Positions 12,246-24,867 of a stretch of 64,000 bases of DNA are shown piece after piece; position 1 is the stretch's first letter; every line of letters starts with the position of its first letter. The stretch spans positions 21,951,282 to 22,015,281 of the forward strand of contig NC_132893.1 in NCBI RefSeq assembly GCF_030463535.1. Direction: 5' to 3'. The notes under the pieces were generated by a model. That model was not told the origin of the DNA. It worked only from the letters and a program-made list of their open reading frames with translations, and ran no database searches. The position numbers were made by a program, and so were the translations under genes. Source of the stretch: Salminus brasiliensis. Lineage: Eukaryota; Chordata; Actinopteri; Characiformes; Bryconidae.

Positions 12246-13311
12246 ATCCCAAACTCAGTTTGGCCGGGGTAGCACTGCCCAGAAACCAGAAATAACAGAT
12301 ACCAGGGACACAGTTCAAAAAATCTTAGCCGAGGAGTTTTATTGAGTCTCCAGGAGAGAGTGAAAAGGGCAAGTCTGTAGGGAGGAGAGGACTCCAGGGA
12401 TGCTGAAGGAGCGAAGCAGCACCTGGTGGATTCACGAATGGGGAAAGAGCTCAGGATGGCCAGGATCTGCCCAGGTTGTTGTTCAACCTCTATGAGTAGT
12501 AAAGCAGGAGAAAGCAGAGAATAGGTAGTAGAGCTGTTTCCCATCATACCTATAATTCATCGTTTGGTTTGAAGATCTGCCGGCAGCTGAGAAAGACCAA
12601 CATTCAGACTGTTTATGCGACATAATCTGCTGAGCTCACAGACACATAACAACACATGTCTGAAATCGTGTACCTTGAGGGAAACAGTACTTGTGCACTG
12701 TTCAGTTGGGGAGATTTGCTGTGTCTGAAACTAGAGGTTCCGGTTAGCTGATTCCTTGCTGTCCACGCTGTCTCAGAACACAGTATATTAATTAAGGTCT
12801 CTGTGTCTCTCTCTGAGTCACAAAGACAACAATACGTCCTGATGTTGCCAAGATATCTGTGTCCTCTTCACTATATAGTGCACTATTTTGGGGTTTTGCC
12901 ATTTTGTAGTGGTGTGTGAAAACATACTGCAGATTTGTTTAGTGCACTGTAACAAACAAACATTAGCATTTTCGCCCAATAAAATAGAAGGGGACATTAC
13001 TAACCTCCGAGTCAGACATGACAGGGTGTCCCTGCCTCAGAAGGCAGTATTTCTTATGTGTCAGCCACAGCCAATATTTCACTTGCCGACTGGACTCAGG
13101 TGTCTCTGATTAGGAGCAGCCATGAGCGGGTGCACCTGGATCCCACCCTCCTTTCCATGTGGCCGTGCACAGCTGACAGACCATGCGGTCGCTGTCACAA
13201 CAAACCATGAGGGGAGTTCCCCACATCCTACAGGGGCTGTCTACTTCTGTATGACCGGTTTGTCTGTGGTTAGGCTGGTACTGGGGTTTCGCTGCCAGAG
13301 CTGGACCACTA
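12246..13311. other. Non-coding stretch, no gene recognised
   Basis: A 135-codon open frame on the minus strand (12,547-12,140) overlaps repeat family F and has no recognisable domain, so I do not call it a gene. The rest shows nothing I can name. Confidence 0.45.
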
Positions 13312-14200
<889 letters not shown>

Positions 14201-15039
14201 TCCCCTAAAATATTATCTAGCCATAGGCTGATTTCACTGTAGTGAAGGCAGTAAAATACTGTATGTATAGTAACTTGGAAGGTTTGCAGAATTACAATAA
14301 AGAGATCATAACTACTTTTTCTTTAATTTGCATTTTTTTATACATATTTTTGGTAGCATTATGCTAAAATGAGATGCATTAATGTAACACTGAGAAAGTT
14401 CAAGCTGTACAAGACTGATACAAGACTGACATTAAGGTTAGACAGTGAGGTTATGTCCCAAACAACACATCTTGGAACTGTACAGACTACACTGCTGTAA
14501 GCACTTCTAATGGCTGTGCCCTTCATCTTTTTTTTTTTTTACATACTATTGAGTGCAGCAGTATTTTTTTCTAGTAAAGGTGTATTCAGGTGTCCCAGAA
14601 AAAGAACAGTTGAAAGAAATCACTGAAAGGCCAGTATTGCCATGACAAATTTCCGACCACCACTGTTTGAATAGAATCATTTCCAGTGTATTAATGAGGT
14701 TCAGGGTTGAATTGCAATAATGCTTCAGACACATACTCTCCTTGTGTTTGGTCTGGAGCACCAGTTTAAGGCATTGCAGTGTTTATACACTTCTTCTTTT
14801 TTTTTCTACAGCCCTCTGCTCTTTAATTATGTCCTTTTTTTGTTGATGTTTTTTTCCTCCATCCATATTCAGAGAGAGCACTCCAGGGAGGGAATTGATT
14901 TGGGGCGGCTCCAGACGGAAATGCCATTATGAGCAGAAATTGGATTTACCCAGTGTTGACCACTCATTGCCCATTCAAGCTGCCAAGGCTGAGAGGGAGC
15001 ATTAAAGACGTGTCCTGGATAGAAACACACCCTGTGGGC
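14201..15039. other. Non-coding; complex island at 14,860-15,035
   Basis: 14,201-14,860 is AT-rich with homopolymer runs and nothing I recognise. From about 14,860 to 15,035 the sequence becomes higher-complexity and balanced in composition, with no repeat signature and no open frame of interest. Such islands in teleost gene deserts are sometimes conserved non-coding elements; this is only an inference from texture. Confidence 0.35.
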
Positions 15040-16012
15040 AATCTCTCAGAGAAAGAGAGAGGGAGGGAGAGACTGAGGTAGAGACAGAGGGATGGAAATT
15101 AGGGAAAGAGAGAGGGGAGGGGGTGAAAGAGACGAATAAGAGGGAACGAAAGAGGGAGAAAAAGAGAGGGGGAAACAAGGGATAGAAAGAGAGAGAGGGA
15201 GAGAGAGAAAGAAGAGGGTTAGAGAGTGAGAAAGGGCAGAGAATAAGGGGACGAGAGAGGAAGAAAGACAGGGGAGAAAAAAGAGAAAGAAGTAGAACAT
15301 GAGAAATTAGAGAGAAAGAGAGGTAATAAAGGATACAGGGAGAGCATTAGGAATAAAAGGAAGAGAGGGGGATTATGGGAAAGAGAGAAAGATAAAGTAA
15401 AGAGGGAAATAAGTGGAAAAGAATGAAAGGGATAGAGGGAGAACATGAGAAATTGAGTGAGAATAAATGAAAAGGGGAATATTAGGAATAAGGAGAGAGA
15501 GAGAGTGGGAGGATAAGGGAAAGAGAGAAGGAATAAGGGAAATCGGGGAGAAATTAGGGGAAATCGGGGAAATAAAGGAAAGAGGAAAAGAACAAAGAAT
15601 AAAAGGTAAAGAAAGAGAGGTAATGAGGGAAAGAGGGAGAGGTAATAAAGGAAAGAGGAATATTAGGAATAAGGAGAGAGAGAGAGAGAGTGGGAGGATA
15701 AGGGAAAGAGAGAAGGAATAAGGGAAATCGGGGAGAAATTAGGGGAAATCGGGGAAATAAGGGAAAGAGGAAAAGAACAAAGAATAAAAGGTAAAGAAAG
15801 AGAGGTAATGAGGGAAAGAGGGAGAGGGAATAAAGGAAAGAGGGAGAACATGGGGAATAAGAGGGAAAGAGAAGATGATAAGGGAAGTATAGGGAAGGTG
15901 AGAAGGGGAATAAGGGACAGGGACAGAGGGAATAATGGAAAGAGAGAGAGTATGTGGAATAAGAGGGAAAGAGAAAAACTCAGAGGGGGAGAGGGAGGGG
16001 GATAAGAGAAAC
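15040..16012. repeat. Purine-rich tract 1 (GA-rich low complexity)
   Basis: About 970 bases in which the plus strand is almost entirely A and G, built of GAGAGA, GGGAAAGAGA, GGAATAAGG and similar units. Pyrimidines are mostly isolated T. Open frames on the minus strand (Ser/Leu/Pro/Phe-rich) are artefacts of this composition. Such strand asymmetry favours intramolecular triplex (H-DNA). Confidence 0.95.
15478..15840. repeat. 181-bp tandem duplication inside purine tract 1
   Basis: The unit beginning AATATTAGGAATAAGGAGAG at 15,478 repeats at 15,659. The two copies differ mainly by two extra GA dinucleotides in the second and a few substitutions, so the offset grows from 181 to 185 bp. Both contain the marker GGGAAATCGGGGAGAAATTA. 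Confidence 0.92.
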
Positions 16013-16500
16013 AGGGTAACCTTTTTCAGGCCTTTTCACTTTTGATCAGTATGGCTTACAGCTCATGAAAATCAGAAATCCAGGATCTCAAATATAATAT
16101 TTCATAAGATCAAACAGAAAAGGATGTACAATCCAGAAAACGTACAACGTCTGACAAGTTTGTTCAATTATACACTCAGTACTTGGTTGGGGTTCCTTTA
16201 CCACTAATTACTGCATCAGTGTGGCGTGGCATAGAGGCAATCAGCTTGTGGTACTGCTGAGATGTTATTGAAGCCCAAGTTGCTTTGATAGCAGCCTTCA
16301 GCTCGTCTTTATTGCAGGTCCAGGTGTTTCTCATCTTCCTCTTGACAGTACCTTCAGGTTCTTTGTGGGGTTAAGGTCCAGAGAGTTGTCTGGGCCAATC
16401 ACACAGTAATATCGTGGTCAGCAAACTATTTGGTAGTAGTTTTGGGACTGTGGACAGGGGCTCAGTTCTGCTGGAAAAAGAAAGCAGCATCTCCATAAAG
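16013..16500 (-). mobile_element. Tc1/mariner relic, 3'-to-5' fragment on the minus strand
   Basis: Plus-strand text such as CTCAGTACTTGGTTGGGGTT, TCTCATCTTCCTCTTGACAG and CTGCTGGAAAAAGAAAGCAG is the complement of a common fish Tc1/IS630 transposase 3' half. On the minus strand decayed pieces of DxDFIFQQD and the following helix region are visible, with many stops. Only the C-terminal half is present. Family match is from memory. Confidence 0.65.
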
Positions 16501-16503
16501 TGG

Positions 16504-16862
16504 TTAATGCATGTGTGCATGTGTGTGTGTTTCTGCATATATGCCTCTGTATGTGCGTCTGTTTTTGTTTCTTGATGTGTGTGTGTGTGTGTATGTCTCT
16601 GTAAATGTGTGCATATCTCTATTGTGTGTGTGTGTGTGTGTGTGTGTGTGCATCTGTATTCGTGTGTGTGTTTGTGTGTTTCTTGATAATGTGTGTGTGT
16701 GTGTGTGGGTCTGTGTGGGTCTGTGTGTGTGTGTGTGTGTGTCCGCATAAATGCATCTGTATCTCTTAGCATGTATGTGTGTGTAAATGTATCTATCGCT
16801 GTGAGTGTGCATGTGTGGGTCGCTCATTGTGTCTCTCTCACTGTGTGTGTGTGTGTGTGTAT
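16504..16862. repeat. GT-rich (TG)n tract with interruptions
   Basis: Blocks of (TG)n and (GTGTGTGC) separated by short words such as CATCTGTAT and TCTCTGTAAATG. The longest pure run is 16,624-16,650. His/Thr-rich open frames on the minus strand are artefacts. Alternating purine-pyrimidine sequence of this kind is Z-DNA-prone. Confidence 0.95.
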
Positions 16863-16879
16863 GTAGTTATATCCTGTAG

Positions 16880-17400
16880 CTGTACACTGATCTGGTGATA
16901 TGGTCATTAGACGAGTGCTGCTGGTCAGTGGGCGCTCTGTGTTGTCTGTGTTTTCATTATAATTAACACCTCCAAGGCGGATTAAACCGCTGATTTACGG
17001 CTGCTTTAATTCACTTACTGGAGGTCCGTGTCTGCGACATCACCTGATTTATTCCTCAGCCCCTCTCAGACCACACCTCCCTGGGGGAGTGCAAGAAGGG
17101 GGCGTGGCCTCAAGGCTTCTATTTGTGCTGCCAGAGGACAAGGGGAATGTCCTGGCAGGAAAAGAGTTGCAGCTCAGCTTAATTCTCCTGGCATTCATAA
17201 TTTACTTCCTCTGCATTGGAAATGAGGCGAGGCAGAGGAGGCAGCTCCGCTTAACAAGGGTGGGTGATGTCACCCCTCAATGTCACCAGACCCTCAGACA
17301 ACAAGAACACACTCTGAGGATTAGATCACTGCCTGACAGAGTGTGTGTATTAACTCAAGTATTATTCAGAAGGAGAAAGGGGCACCTGGAACAAGGACAC
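16880..17400. other. High-complexity island between low-complexity tracts (candidate conserved non-coding element)
   Basis: Roughly 500 bases with no repeat texture, sandwiched between the GT tract and purine tract 2. It contains AT-rich homeodomain-type words (ATTATAATTAACACC, GCATTCATAATTTACTTCC) and a GGGGGCGTGGCC GC-box-like word near 17,098. Open frames of 65-104 codons exist but lack plausible splice context or recognisable domains. The element call is inference only. Confidence 0.35.
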
Positions 17401-17404
17401 TGAG

Positions 17405-18379
17405 AAACACAAGCAGAGAGAGAGAGAGAGAGAGAGAGAAGAAAAAGATGTAGAGGTGGAGAAAGAGAATGTAAGAGAGAGAGAGAGGGCAGGGGAATGA
17501 GGATAAGGGGGAAGAAAAAGAGAATGAATAAGAATAAGAAGAGGAATAGAGACAGAGAATGAAAGGGAATGTAAGCGAGAAAGCAAGAGTGAAAGGGAAG
17601 GAGGAGAGAGTGAGAGAGAGAAATAGGGAAATGGAAAAAGAAAAGAAAGGGGGAGTACAAAATAAGGTGAATGACAGAGAGAAAAGATCATTAGAAAGAA
17701 TGAGAAAGGACATGAGAAGGAGTGGAGGTTGAGGGAGGAAAGAAAATGAGAGAACCAAGAGAAAAGAGGTAGGAACCAGAGGGAGAAAGAGGGGAAGAAA
17801 GACGGAATGTGAAAATTGAGTTTGAAAAGTAAAAGGAAACAAGGCAACGGATGAATGAATAAGAAAGATTGAGAAAGAGGCAGAGAATGAGAAAGAAATA
17901 TTGGGAACGGAAGAGAATGAGAGAGATCGAGAAAGAGGCAGAGAATAACTGAGAAAGAGGAAGAGAATGAGAAAGATTGTGAAAGAGGAAGAGAATAATC
18001 AAGAAAGAGGCAGAGAATGAGAATAATCAAGAAAGAGGAAGAGAATAATTGAGAAAGAGGAAGAGAATAACTGAGAAAGAGGCAGAGAATGAGAAAGAGG
18101 CAGAGAATGAGAATAATCGAGAAAGAGGAAGAGAATAATTGAGAAAGAGGAAGAGAATAACTAAAAAAGAGGAAGAGAATTAGAAAGATCGGGAAAGAGG
18201 CAGAGAATAGAATGAGAAAAATTGAGAAAGAGGCAGAGAATGAGAAAGAAATATTGGGAAAGGAAGAGAATGATTAAGATCGAGAAAGAGGCAGAGAATA
18301 ACCGAGAAAGAGGCAGAGAATGAGAAAGACAGATAGAGATAGAGGCAGAGAATGCAAAAGAAAGATTGAGAATAAAAGA

Positions 18380-18416
<37 letters not shown>

Positions 18417-18660
18417 GATGTGAAACAGAGTGTGAGAAAGACAAAGAGAGGTAACAAGAGAGAAAGGGGGTAGAAGAAAAGAAAGAGAGATGGACAAGGG
18501 GAGACAGAAAGAGAGATGAAGTAAGAAAGGAAGAAAGGGAAAGAGATATAGAAAGAGAGAGGAGGAGACAGAAAGAGAGAGAGAGGGGGAGGAAATAAGA
18601 AAGGGACATTGAAAGGGAATGAGAGTGAGAGAGGAAGGAAGGGGCAGAGTAGCAGCACAG
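17405..18660. repeat. Purine-rich tract 2 with GAGAAAGAGG(C/A)AGAGAAT minisatellite
   Basis: About 1.25 kb of plus-strand purines. Between 17,865 and 18,355 the core AAGAGG(C/A)AGAGAAT occurs about 17 times at 18-57 bp spacing, mostly 22-33 bp. A higher-order duplication is visible: the block around ATATTGGGAA at 17,898 recurs at 18,251, offset 353 bp. Pure GA runs flank it (17,416-17,440 and 18,382-18,412). The long minus-strand Ser/Leu/Phe open frames are artefacts. Confidence 0.93.
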
Positions 18661-18790
18661 TCAAGCAGAGAGACTGAGAGAACTACATAGTTCACTTTCC
18701 ACTCTTCTCTCCCACTGAAGGGGTGAAAACGCTCAGCTGCTTTTGAGATGAAATGAACATTCCAGGGTTGTATGTGTGTGTCTATATATA

Positions 18791-18993
18791 CAGTGAGTCC
18801 AAGAAGTATTTGATCCCTTGCTGATTTTCTTCGTTGGCCCACTAATAAAGACATGATCATTCTATACTTTTAATGGTAGATGTATTCTTACATGGAGAGA
18901 CAGAATATTAAAAAGAAAATCCAGAAAATAAATCTAAGGAATATATATTAATTGATTTGTATTTCATGGAGTGAAATAAGTATTTGATCCCTT
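18791..18993 (+). repeat. Left IR/DR of the Tc1 element
   Basis: The outer direct repeat lies at 18,791-18,822 and the inner one at 18,977-18,993. Both contain AAGTATTTGATCCCT, the presumed transposase binding sites. Compared with the right end, the outer 120 bases differ at roughly a dozen positions. Confidence 0.9.
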
Positions 18994-19032
18994 AGTATTC
19001 ATTAGCAGTTCTGGCTTTTACAGACCAGTTAG

Positions 19033-20169
<1,137 letters not shown>

Positions 20170-20184
20170 GTGTGTTTGGCAAGA

Positions 20185-20385
20185 GGGATCAAATACTTAT
20201 TTTCCTCATTGAAATACAAATTAATTAAAATATATTCTTTAAAATTATATTCTGGATTTTTGTCTTGATATTCTGTCTCTCCATGTTAGAATATATCTAC
20301 CATTAAAAGTGCAGAAGGATAGTGTCTTTATTAGTGGGCAAACAAAGAAAATCAGCAAGGGATCAAATACTTCTTGGACTCACTG
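20185..20385 (-). repeat. Right IR/DR of the Tc1 element
   Basis: Inner site GGGATCAAATACTTA at 20,185-20,199, outer site GGGATCAAATACTTCTTGGA near 20,360-20,379, ending ACTCACTG. Mirrors the left end. Confidence 0.9.
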
Positions 20386-21436
20386 TATATATATATAATT
20401 GCATTCATTTCTCAGAAGACCTGGGCTGTTCCTATAGAGACTATACAAGTACTTAATGATTCCTGTGAGAACCTAAAAGCTTGGAGAAAGGAATGCCTCG
20501 GGAGAAACGCCCACTCCGGAATAAACTGTGGTCGTAAGTGTTGTTTTTCGTAAAGCTGCATATTAAGTCCACCTGCCTGCTCTGAATGAGGGCTGATGGA
20601 GAGGCCCTGTGGGGCTGTATGGTGGCAGTACACATACACATTTACTGAGTGGAAACACTATGAGCGTGTGCACTGAGGGCAGTAATATATGCACCACATG
20701 AGGACCTTTTTTTACACTAACATTCACTTAAAAAAATTACCCAGAATAATTGCAGCACTGGGCGTTTTGTGCGCAGTGCAGCGCAGCGTGCGCTTTCTGT
20801 CAAGATAAATCTTTGCCATGAGCAAAGGAAGCGCACTGAGCAGCGATGTTATTATTCTAAGTGCGAGACGACCATTCGGAGAACGTGCAGAAGTGTCTAT
20901 TTTATTATTTATTTATTTGTTTTATTTCCGACCACAAGCACTGTTTTCATTTTGGGAAGTGTTTCATTTCGCTTTTGGGTGTGCCATTATTGTTCCATTT
21001 CCCCCTTCTCTCTCTCTATTTCTCTCTCTCTTTCTCTCACTCACTCAGCAGTGCCAGCTAACAGCAGACGGACTTCTCCCATGTTACCGCAACACAAGTA
21101 AATACACACATGCAGCACAGGCTTTAGCACAAGAGATGAGATTTGCCGGTTTTCTTTAAATGTCAACGCAATTAGATCTGGGTAAGGAATTTGGTCCCAG
21201 ACCAGAGTAAAAGGGCATCTCCCACCAAGCGTACTACAGCAACATCTAATAGTGTCTCCAGAATGTTGGCAAAGCAATTCCAAGAAATTACTGCACCATC
21301 TATTGTAGAAGCAGCCAACTATACAGCTTTTTGTCTGTAGGGTTATTAGTGAATATAACTGACTTCAGTGCAGTGGCAATGTTCGCGTCCTGACGCTCTT
21401 ACACTGTAACAGCCTTGTATCTGTTAAATAGCAACT
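20386..21436. other. Non-coding; CpG-richer patch at 20,760-20,900
   Basis: Around 20,760-20,900 CpG dinucleotides become frequent (GTGCGCAGTGCAGCGCAGCG), which is unusual for this window. An open frame of 113 codons starts at 20,818 but runs into a CT-rich low-complexity stretch and shows no domain. It might be a small unmethylated island or promoter, or chance. The rest is unremarkable. Confidence 0.3.
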
Positions 21437-21780
21437 TCAGAGCTCTGAGTCCCTCAGCCGTCTAATGCGCTACCACTGTGGCCTGGGGTTGCGAATTTAA
21501 TTCCCAAGCCCTGCCACTTTGGGAATTGAGGATCAGCATTCAGAGTAGGAGAGAGCACAATGCTCTCTCTGGGTGGGTAGACTGCGTTTTTGCCCCTCGT
21601 CACTTTAAAAGCAATGTTGACCAGCAAACAGGTGTCTGTTAGCTGGTGCGGTGGAGGTGGCTTTGCATGTATGGAGAGTGTCGGGAGCATTGCTAGTGCT
21701 CGGGGGCATTAGGGGACAGGTTTATTGGCAGTACCACATTGGGAGAAAAAGGAAACAAAAAATAAATAAATAAATAAATA
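21437..21780 (+). repeat. tRNA-derived SINE, near full length
   Basis: Begins GAGCTCTGAGTCCCTCAGCC with an A-box-like part (TCAGCCGTCTAATGCGC). It continues to a decayed B box (GGTTGCGAATTTAATTCCC), the family body with GAGAGCACAATGCTCTCTCT and GGGTGGGTAGA, and ends in (AAAT)n (AAATAAATAAATAAATAA). The poly(AAAT) tail fits LINE-mobilised insertion. Confidence 0.75.
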
Positions 21781-21849
21781 ACAACTTCACAGGAGAGGGA
21801 AAGAATCTTCATAACATTCAATGGAAGTCAATGTAAATAGATTTTATTG

Positions 21850-22480
21850 CCAGTCATTTTGGTACAGTCATCATGTGGCAAAACAACCCCAAAGCATGAT
21901 AGATCCACCCCCATGTTTCACAGTTGGCAAGATGCTCTTTAAATAATTTTTTCTCCAAACAAATAAATAACTCACCTGACCTGACTAGATGTTCTGTAGA
22001 ATACTTTCAGTGTTTAGTCCTGTGACAAGGGTGCAGGTAAATTTTCTTTCTTATACCTCATCATTGAAGATTATGTTTGTGCAAGCAAAAGTGCACCACA
22101 ATGCTTCACTCTAAGCCTTCCTGTTCGAACAAGCTTTTCCTTTTCCTGGCTTGTATTTTTCTGAATCTCTTATTTCTTTTACCAGTGACATGCTCCATGT
22201 GCCACTGGCTTCAACACAAGCCTATGATCCACCCACTCTGTGTTTAACAGTTGGAATGGTGTTCTTTTCTGTACAGGTGTTGCTGTCCAGTAGAAAAGTG
22301 CACTGCCACTCCAGGGTCTGCTATATTTCCCTGAACAAAGGTCTACCAATTTTTCGAGGAGTTCTCTCAGAAGGTTTTCTTGGTCTTCCAGGCCTCTATT
22401 CAGTCTCCAATAACCTGTCATTTCTTATTTACATTATAAAATTAGGAAAATGCTTTGCTACATTCTTATACCCTTCTCCT
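21850..22480 (-). mobile_element. Rearranged Tc1 transposase relic
   Basis: Read on the minus strand, 21,880-21,920 encodes [13 protein letters not shown], the Tc1 transposase glycine box. A second decayed copy of the same box appears near 22,205-22,255 (AAACACAGAGTGGGTGGATC), so the relic contains an internal duplication or two overlapping copies. Farther 5' on the minus strand (22,421-22,330) is a decayed linker/HTH segment. No terminal repeats recognised. Confidence 0.6.
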
Positions 22481-22869
22481 GCTTAGTGCTGATCGTTATG
22501 ACGAGGTTTTTACAAAGCTTTTAAATGTGTCTGAAACTTTGGTAGAAGCTGTCTGAGAGCCCAAATATCTTGCATGCTGCTCTTTTGCATTGGAGCTATG
22601 AACAGAAACAATTATAATTACAGTTATTAGCTTCATCTAAGAGTGGTCATGATGTTTTGGCTCATTGGCATATAGCACTTATAACACAAAATGGCCCTGT
22701 GTGAAACCTTGCAGCCATGCTTTTCCCATAATAGCCTTATGCTTCTTAACTCACTCAGGTTGAAAGTGATGTAATTAGTTAGAATTACAACTCCTCACGC
22801 ATTTTTTTTTCTTTACTGCCCAGCCACCACCAATTAAAACTGTTGCCCTAGCCCACAAATTACACTGCC

Positions 22870-23560
22870 ACTGGTAAACATAGAGGGGTCTGTCATAGGT
22901 AAATGACTTCATGTGGCCTGCTGGCAGAGATTAATGGGGTAAGTAAAATGGGGCCCCAGGCTTTCCAGCTGAGTTCCAGTGGATATGACAGGCCGGTGAG
23001 CGGCGAGTGAGCGAGGGCACCACACACAGGTAGAATGGCCTGTGAGTCTTTATTAAAGCGCAAGTTATTTACAGGCAATTACCCTTTCACTCTGAAGAGG
23101 GGAAGGTGGTGTGCCAAAGCCTCGCAGACACACACACACACACACACGCATGCATGCAGAGATATGTGCAACACGTGACTGAGACATCCTATCATTTGCC
23201 TAAAATTGAACCTCAAGTCAGATTTTCATTGGGAATTGATCGTGGTCAGGTTGCTCTGTTTTTCAGAGCCGATTCATTAAAATATTCGATTTAATGTGCT
23301 CTTCAAGTGCATGCTGGGAGAATACCAAGTGCAAGAGTAATAAGGTTTATTTGTGCATGGAATGTAATTTTATCCTGCAGCACATAGGGTCCTTATTGGT
23401 TCCAATAATTGCTATGTTCTTATATGGAACACATGGTTACACAATATGCTCTAATAATAATGAAAGTCTGGTGCACAAAGAAATGGATTTATCCTGGGAT
23501 CTGAATGAGCATCTGAGTCGCATAAGGTACTGCTGTGTTAGGCTGATGAGTAGTCTTTCA
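22870..23560. other. High-complexity stretch, candidate conserved non-coding sequence
   Basis: Two blocks (22,870-23,110 and 23,210-23,560), split by a short CA repeat, have no repeat family signature. They are rich in developmental-enhancer-like words: GAGTCTTTATTAAAGCGCAA, TTATTTACAGGCAATTACCC, TTCATTAAAATATTCGATTT. A 97-codon open frame at 23,294-23,587 has no recognisable domain and I do not call it. The element call is inferred from texture only. Confidence 0.3.
23127..23148. repeat. (CA)n microsatellite
   Basis: About 11 CA units followed by GCATGCATGCA. Confidence 0.95.
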
Positions 23561-24217
23561 CTTTTCTTTGCCTTTTGGGCGATTTGAGCAGGGCAGACTT
23601 TTTGCAGGTCTAAACAGCAAAAAAGCCACTTTTGAAAATAGTTTTAAATCTGATTCAAATTAGTATGCGACTGTACATGCAACTCTGATTTTAAGTAATT
23701 TTCATTCGTCATTTGGGGAACTTCTGACATCTTGTTACTCTGTAGCAAAATCTAACGCAGAATTAAGCGAGATTGGCTCCTTGGATTTTGGCTCCTTCTA
23801 CAATTGTGGAGTGTAATTCACTTTCACACCACTGCAGTAAATACACAAATGAGGCTTTAAGCTCCCCCTCATAGCCTGCAGCACACAAGCATTTGTTGAC
23901 AAGTGGACTTAAAAGACGTGTGTGAACTGAGCAGCAGTCAGTATATACAGAGATGGCCCAAGGCATACTCGAATACTGTGCGGCCTCCTAGGGCTCCAAC
24001 GCCACCAGAGGGCCCCCAAGAGCACCAAAAAATCATGATAAAGAATATATATATATTTTAAAATAACATTAAATAATAAAGCAACATGGAATTACAAAGG
24101 TGAAAGTGATTTTAATAAACATGTATCTTCATAGTTGGCACACCAATACTAGGTTAATTAATTTCTACTGTTGGCTGCTGCCACTGTTGGGCAAATGCAG
24201 ATGTGCGCCGCTTGGGT

Positions 24218-24300
24218 GGTCTAGATTCAAGATTCAAGAGTTTATTGTCCTGTGCACAGCAGAAACAAGCAGTTACACCATACAATGAAATTTGTACTTG
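24218..24300 (-). repeat. LINE 3'-end fragment
   Basis: The plus strand reads AGATTCAAGATTCAAGAGTT, then TATTGTCCTGTGCACAGCAG and ACCATACAATGAAATTTGTA. This is the complement of the conserved fish LINE 3' tail that ends in (GAATCTT)n. Only the tail remains. Confidence 0.6.
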
Positions 24301-24385
24301 GCAGTTCCTCCATTTACAGGCATAATCTTGTAAATATCACTATAAAAAGAGAAAAACTGAAAATAAATTATATATATATATATAT

Positions 24386-24821
24386 TTGGTACCCCTCAGT
24401 TAATGAGAGAAAAACCCACAATGGTCACAAAAATAACTTGAATCTGACAAAAAGTAATAATAAATAAAAATTATATGAAAATAAATCAATGAAAGTCAGA
24501 CATCGCCTTTCAACCATGCTTCAACAGAATTATTTTAAAAAATAAACTCAATAAACAAGCCTGGACAGAAATGATGGTACCCTTAACTTAATATTTTGTT
24601 GCACAACCTTTTGAGGCAATCACTGCAATCAAACGATTCCTGTAACTGTCAATGAGACTTCTGCACCTTTCAGCAGGTATTTTGACCCACTCCTCTTGAG
24701 CAAACTGCTCCAGTTTTCTCAGGTTTGAAGGGTGCCTTTTCCAGATGGCATGTTTCAGCTCCTTCCAAAGATGCTCAATAGGATTTAGGTCAGGGCTCAT
24801 AGAAGGCCACTTCAGAATATA

Positions 24822-24867
<46 letters not shown>

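Noticed and set aside
12140..12547. 135-codon minus-strand open frame with a hydrophobic segment
   Set aside because: Overlaps repeat family F; no domain or splice context.
15478..15840. CRISPR-like array
   Set aside because: Two long purine-rich tandem units in eukaryotic DNA, no spacers.
16371..16827. His/Thr-rich open frames
   Set aside because: Translation of the GT/CA repeat tract.
15046..18860. Long minus-strand open frames rich in Ser, Leu, Pro and Phe
   Set aside because: They come from purine-rich low-complexity tracts read on the other strand; no domains, heavy overlap between frames.
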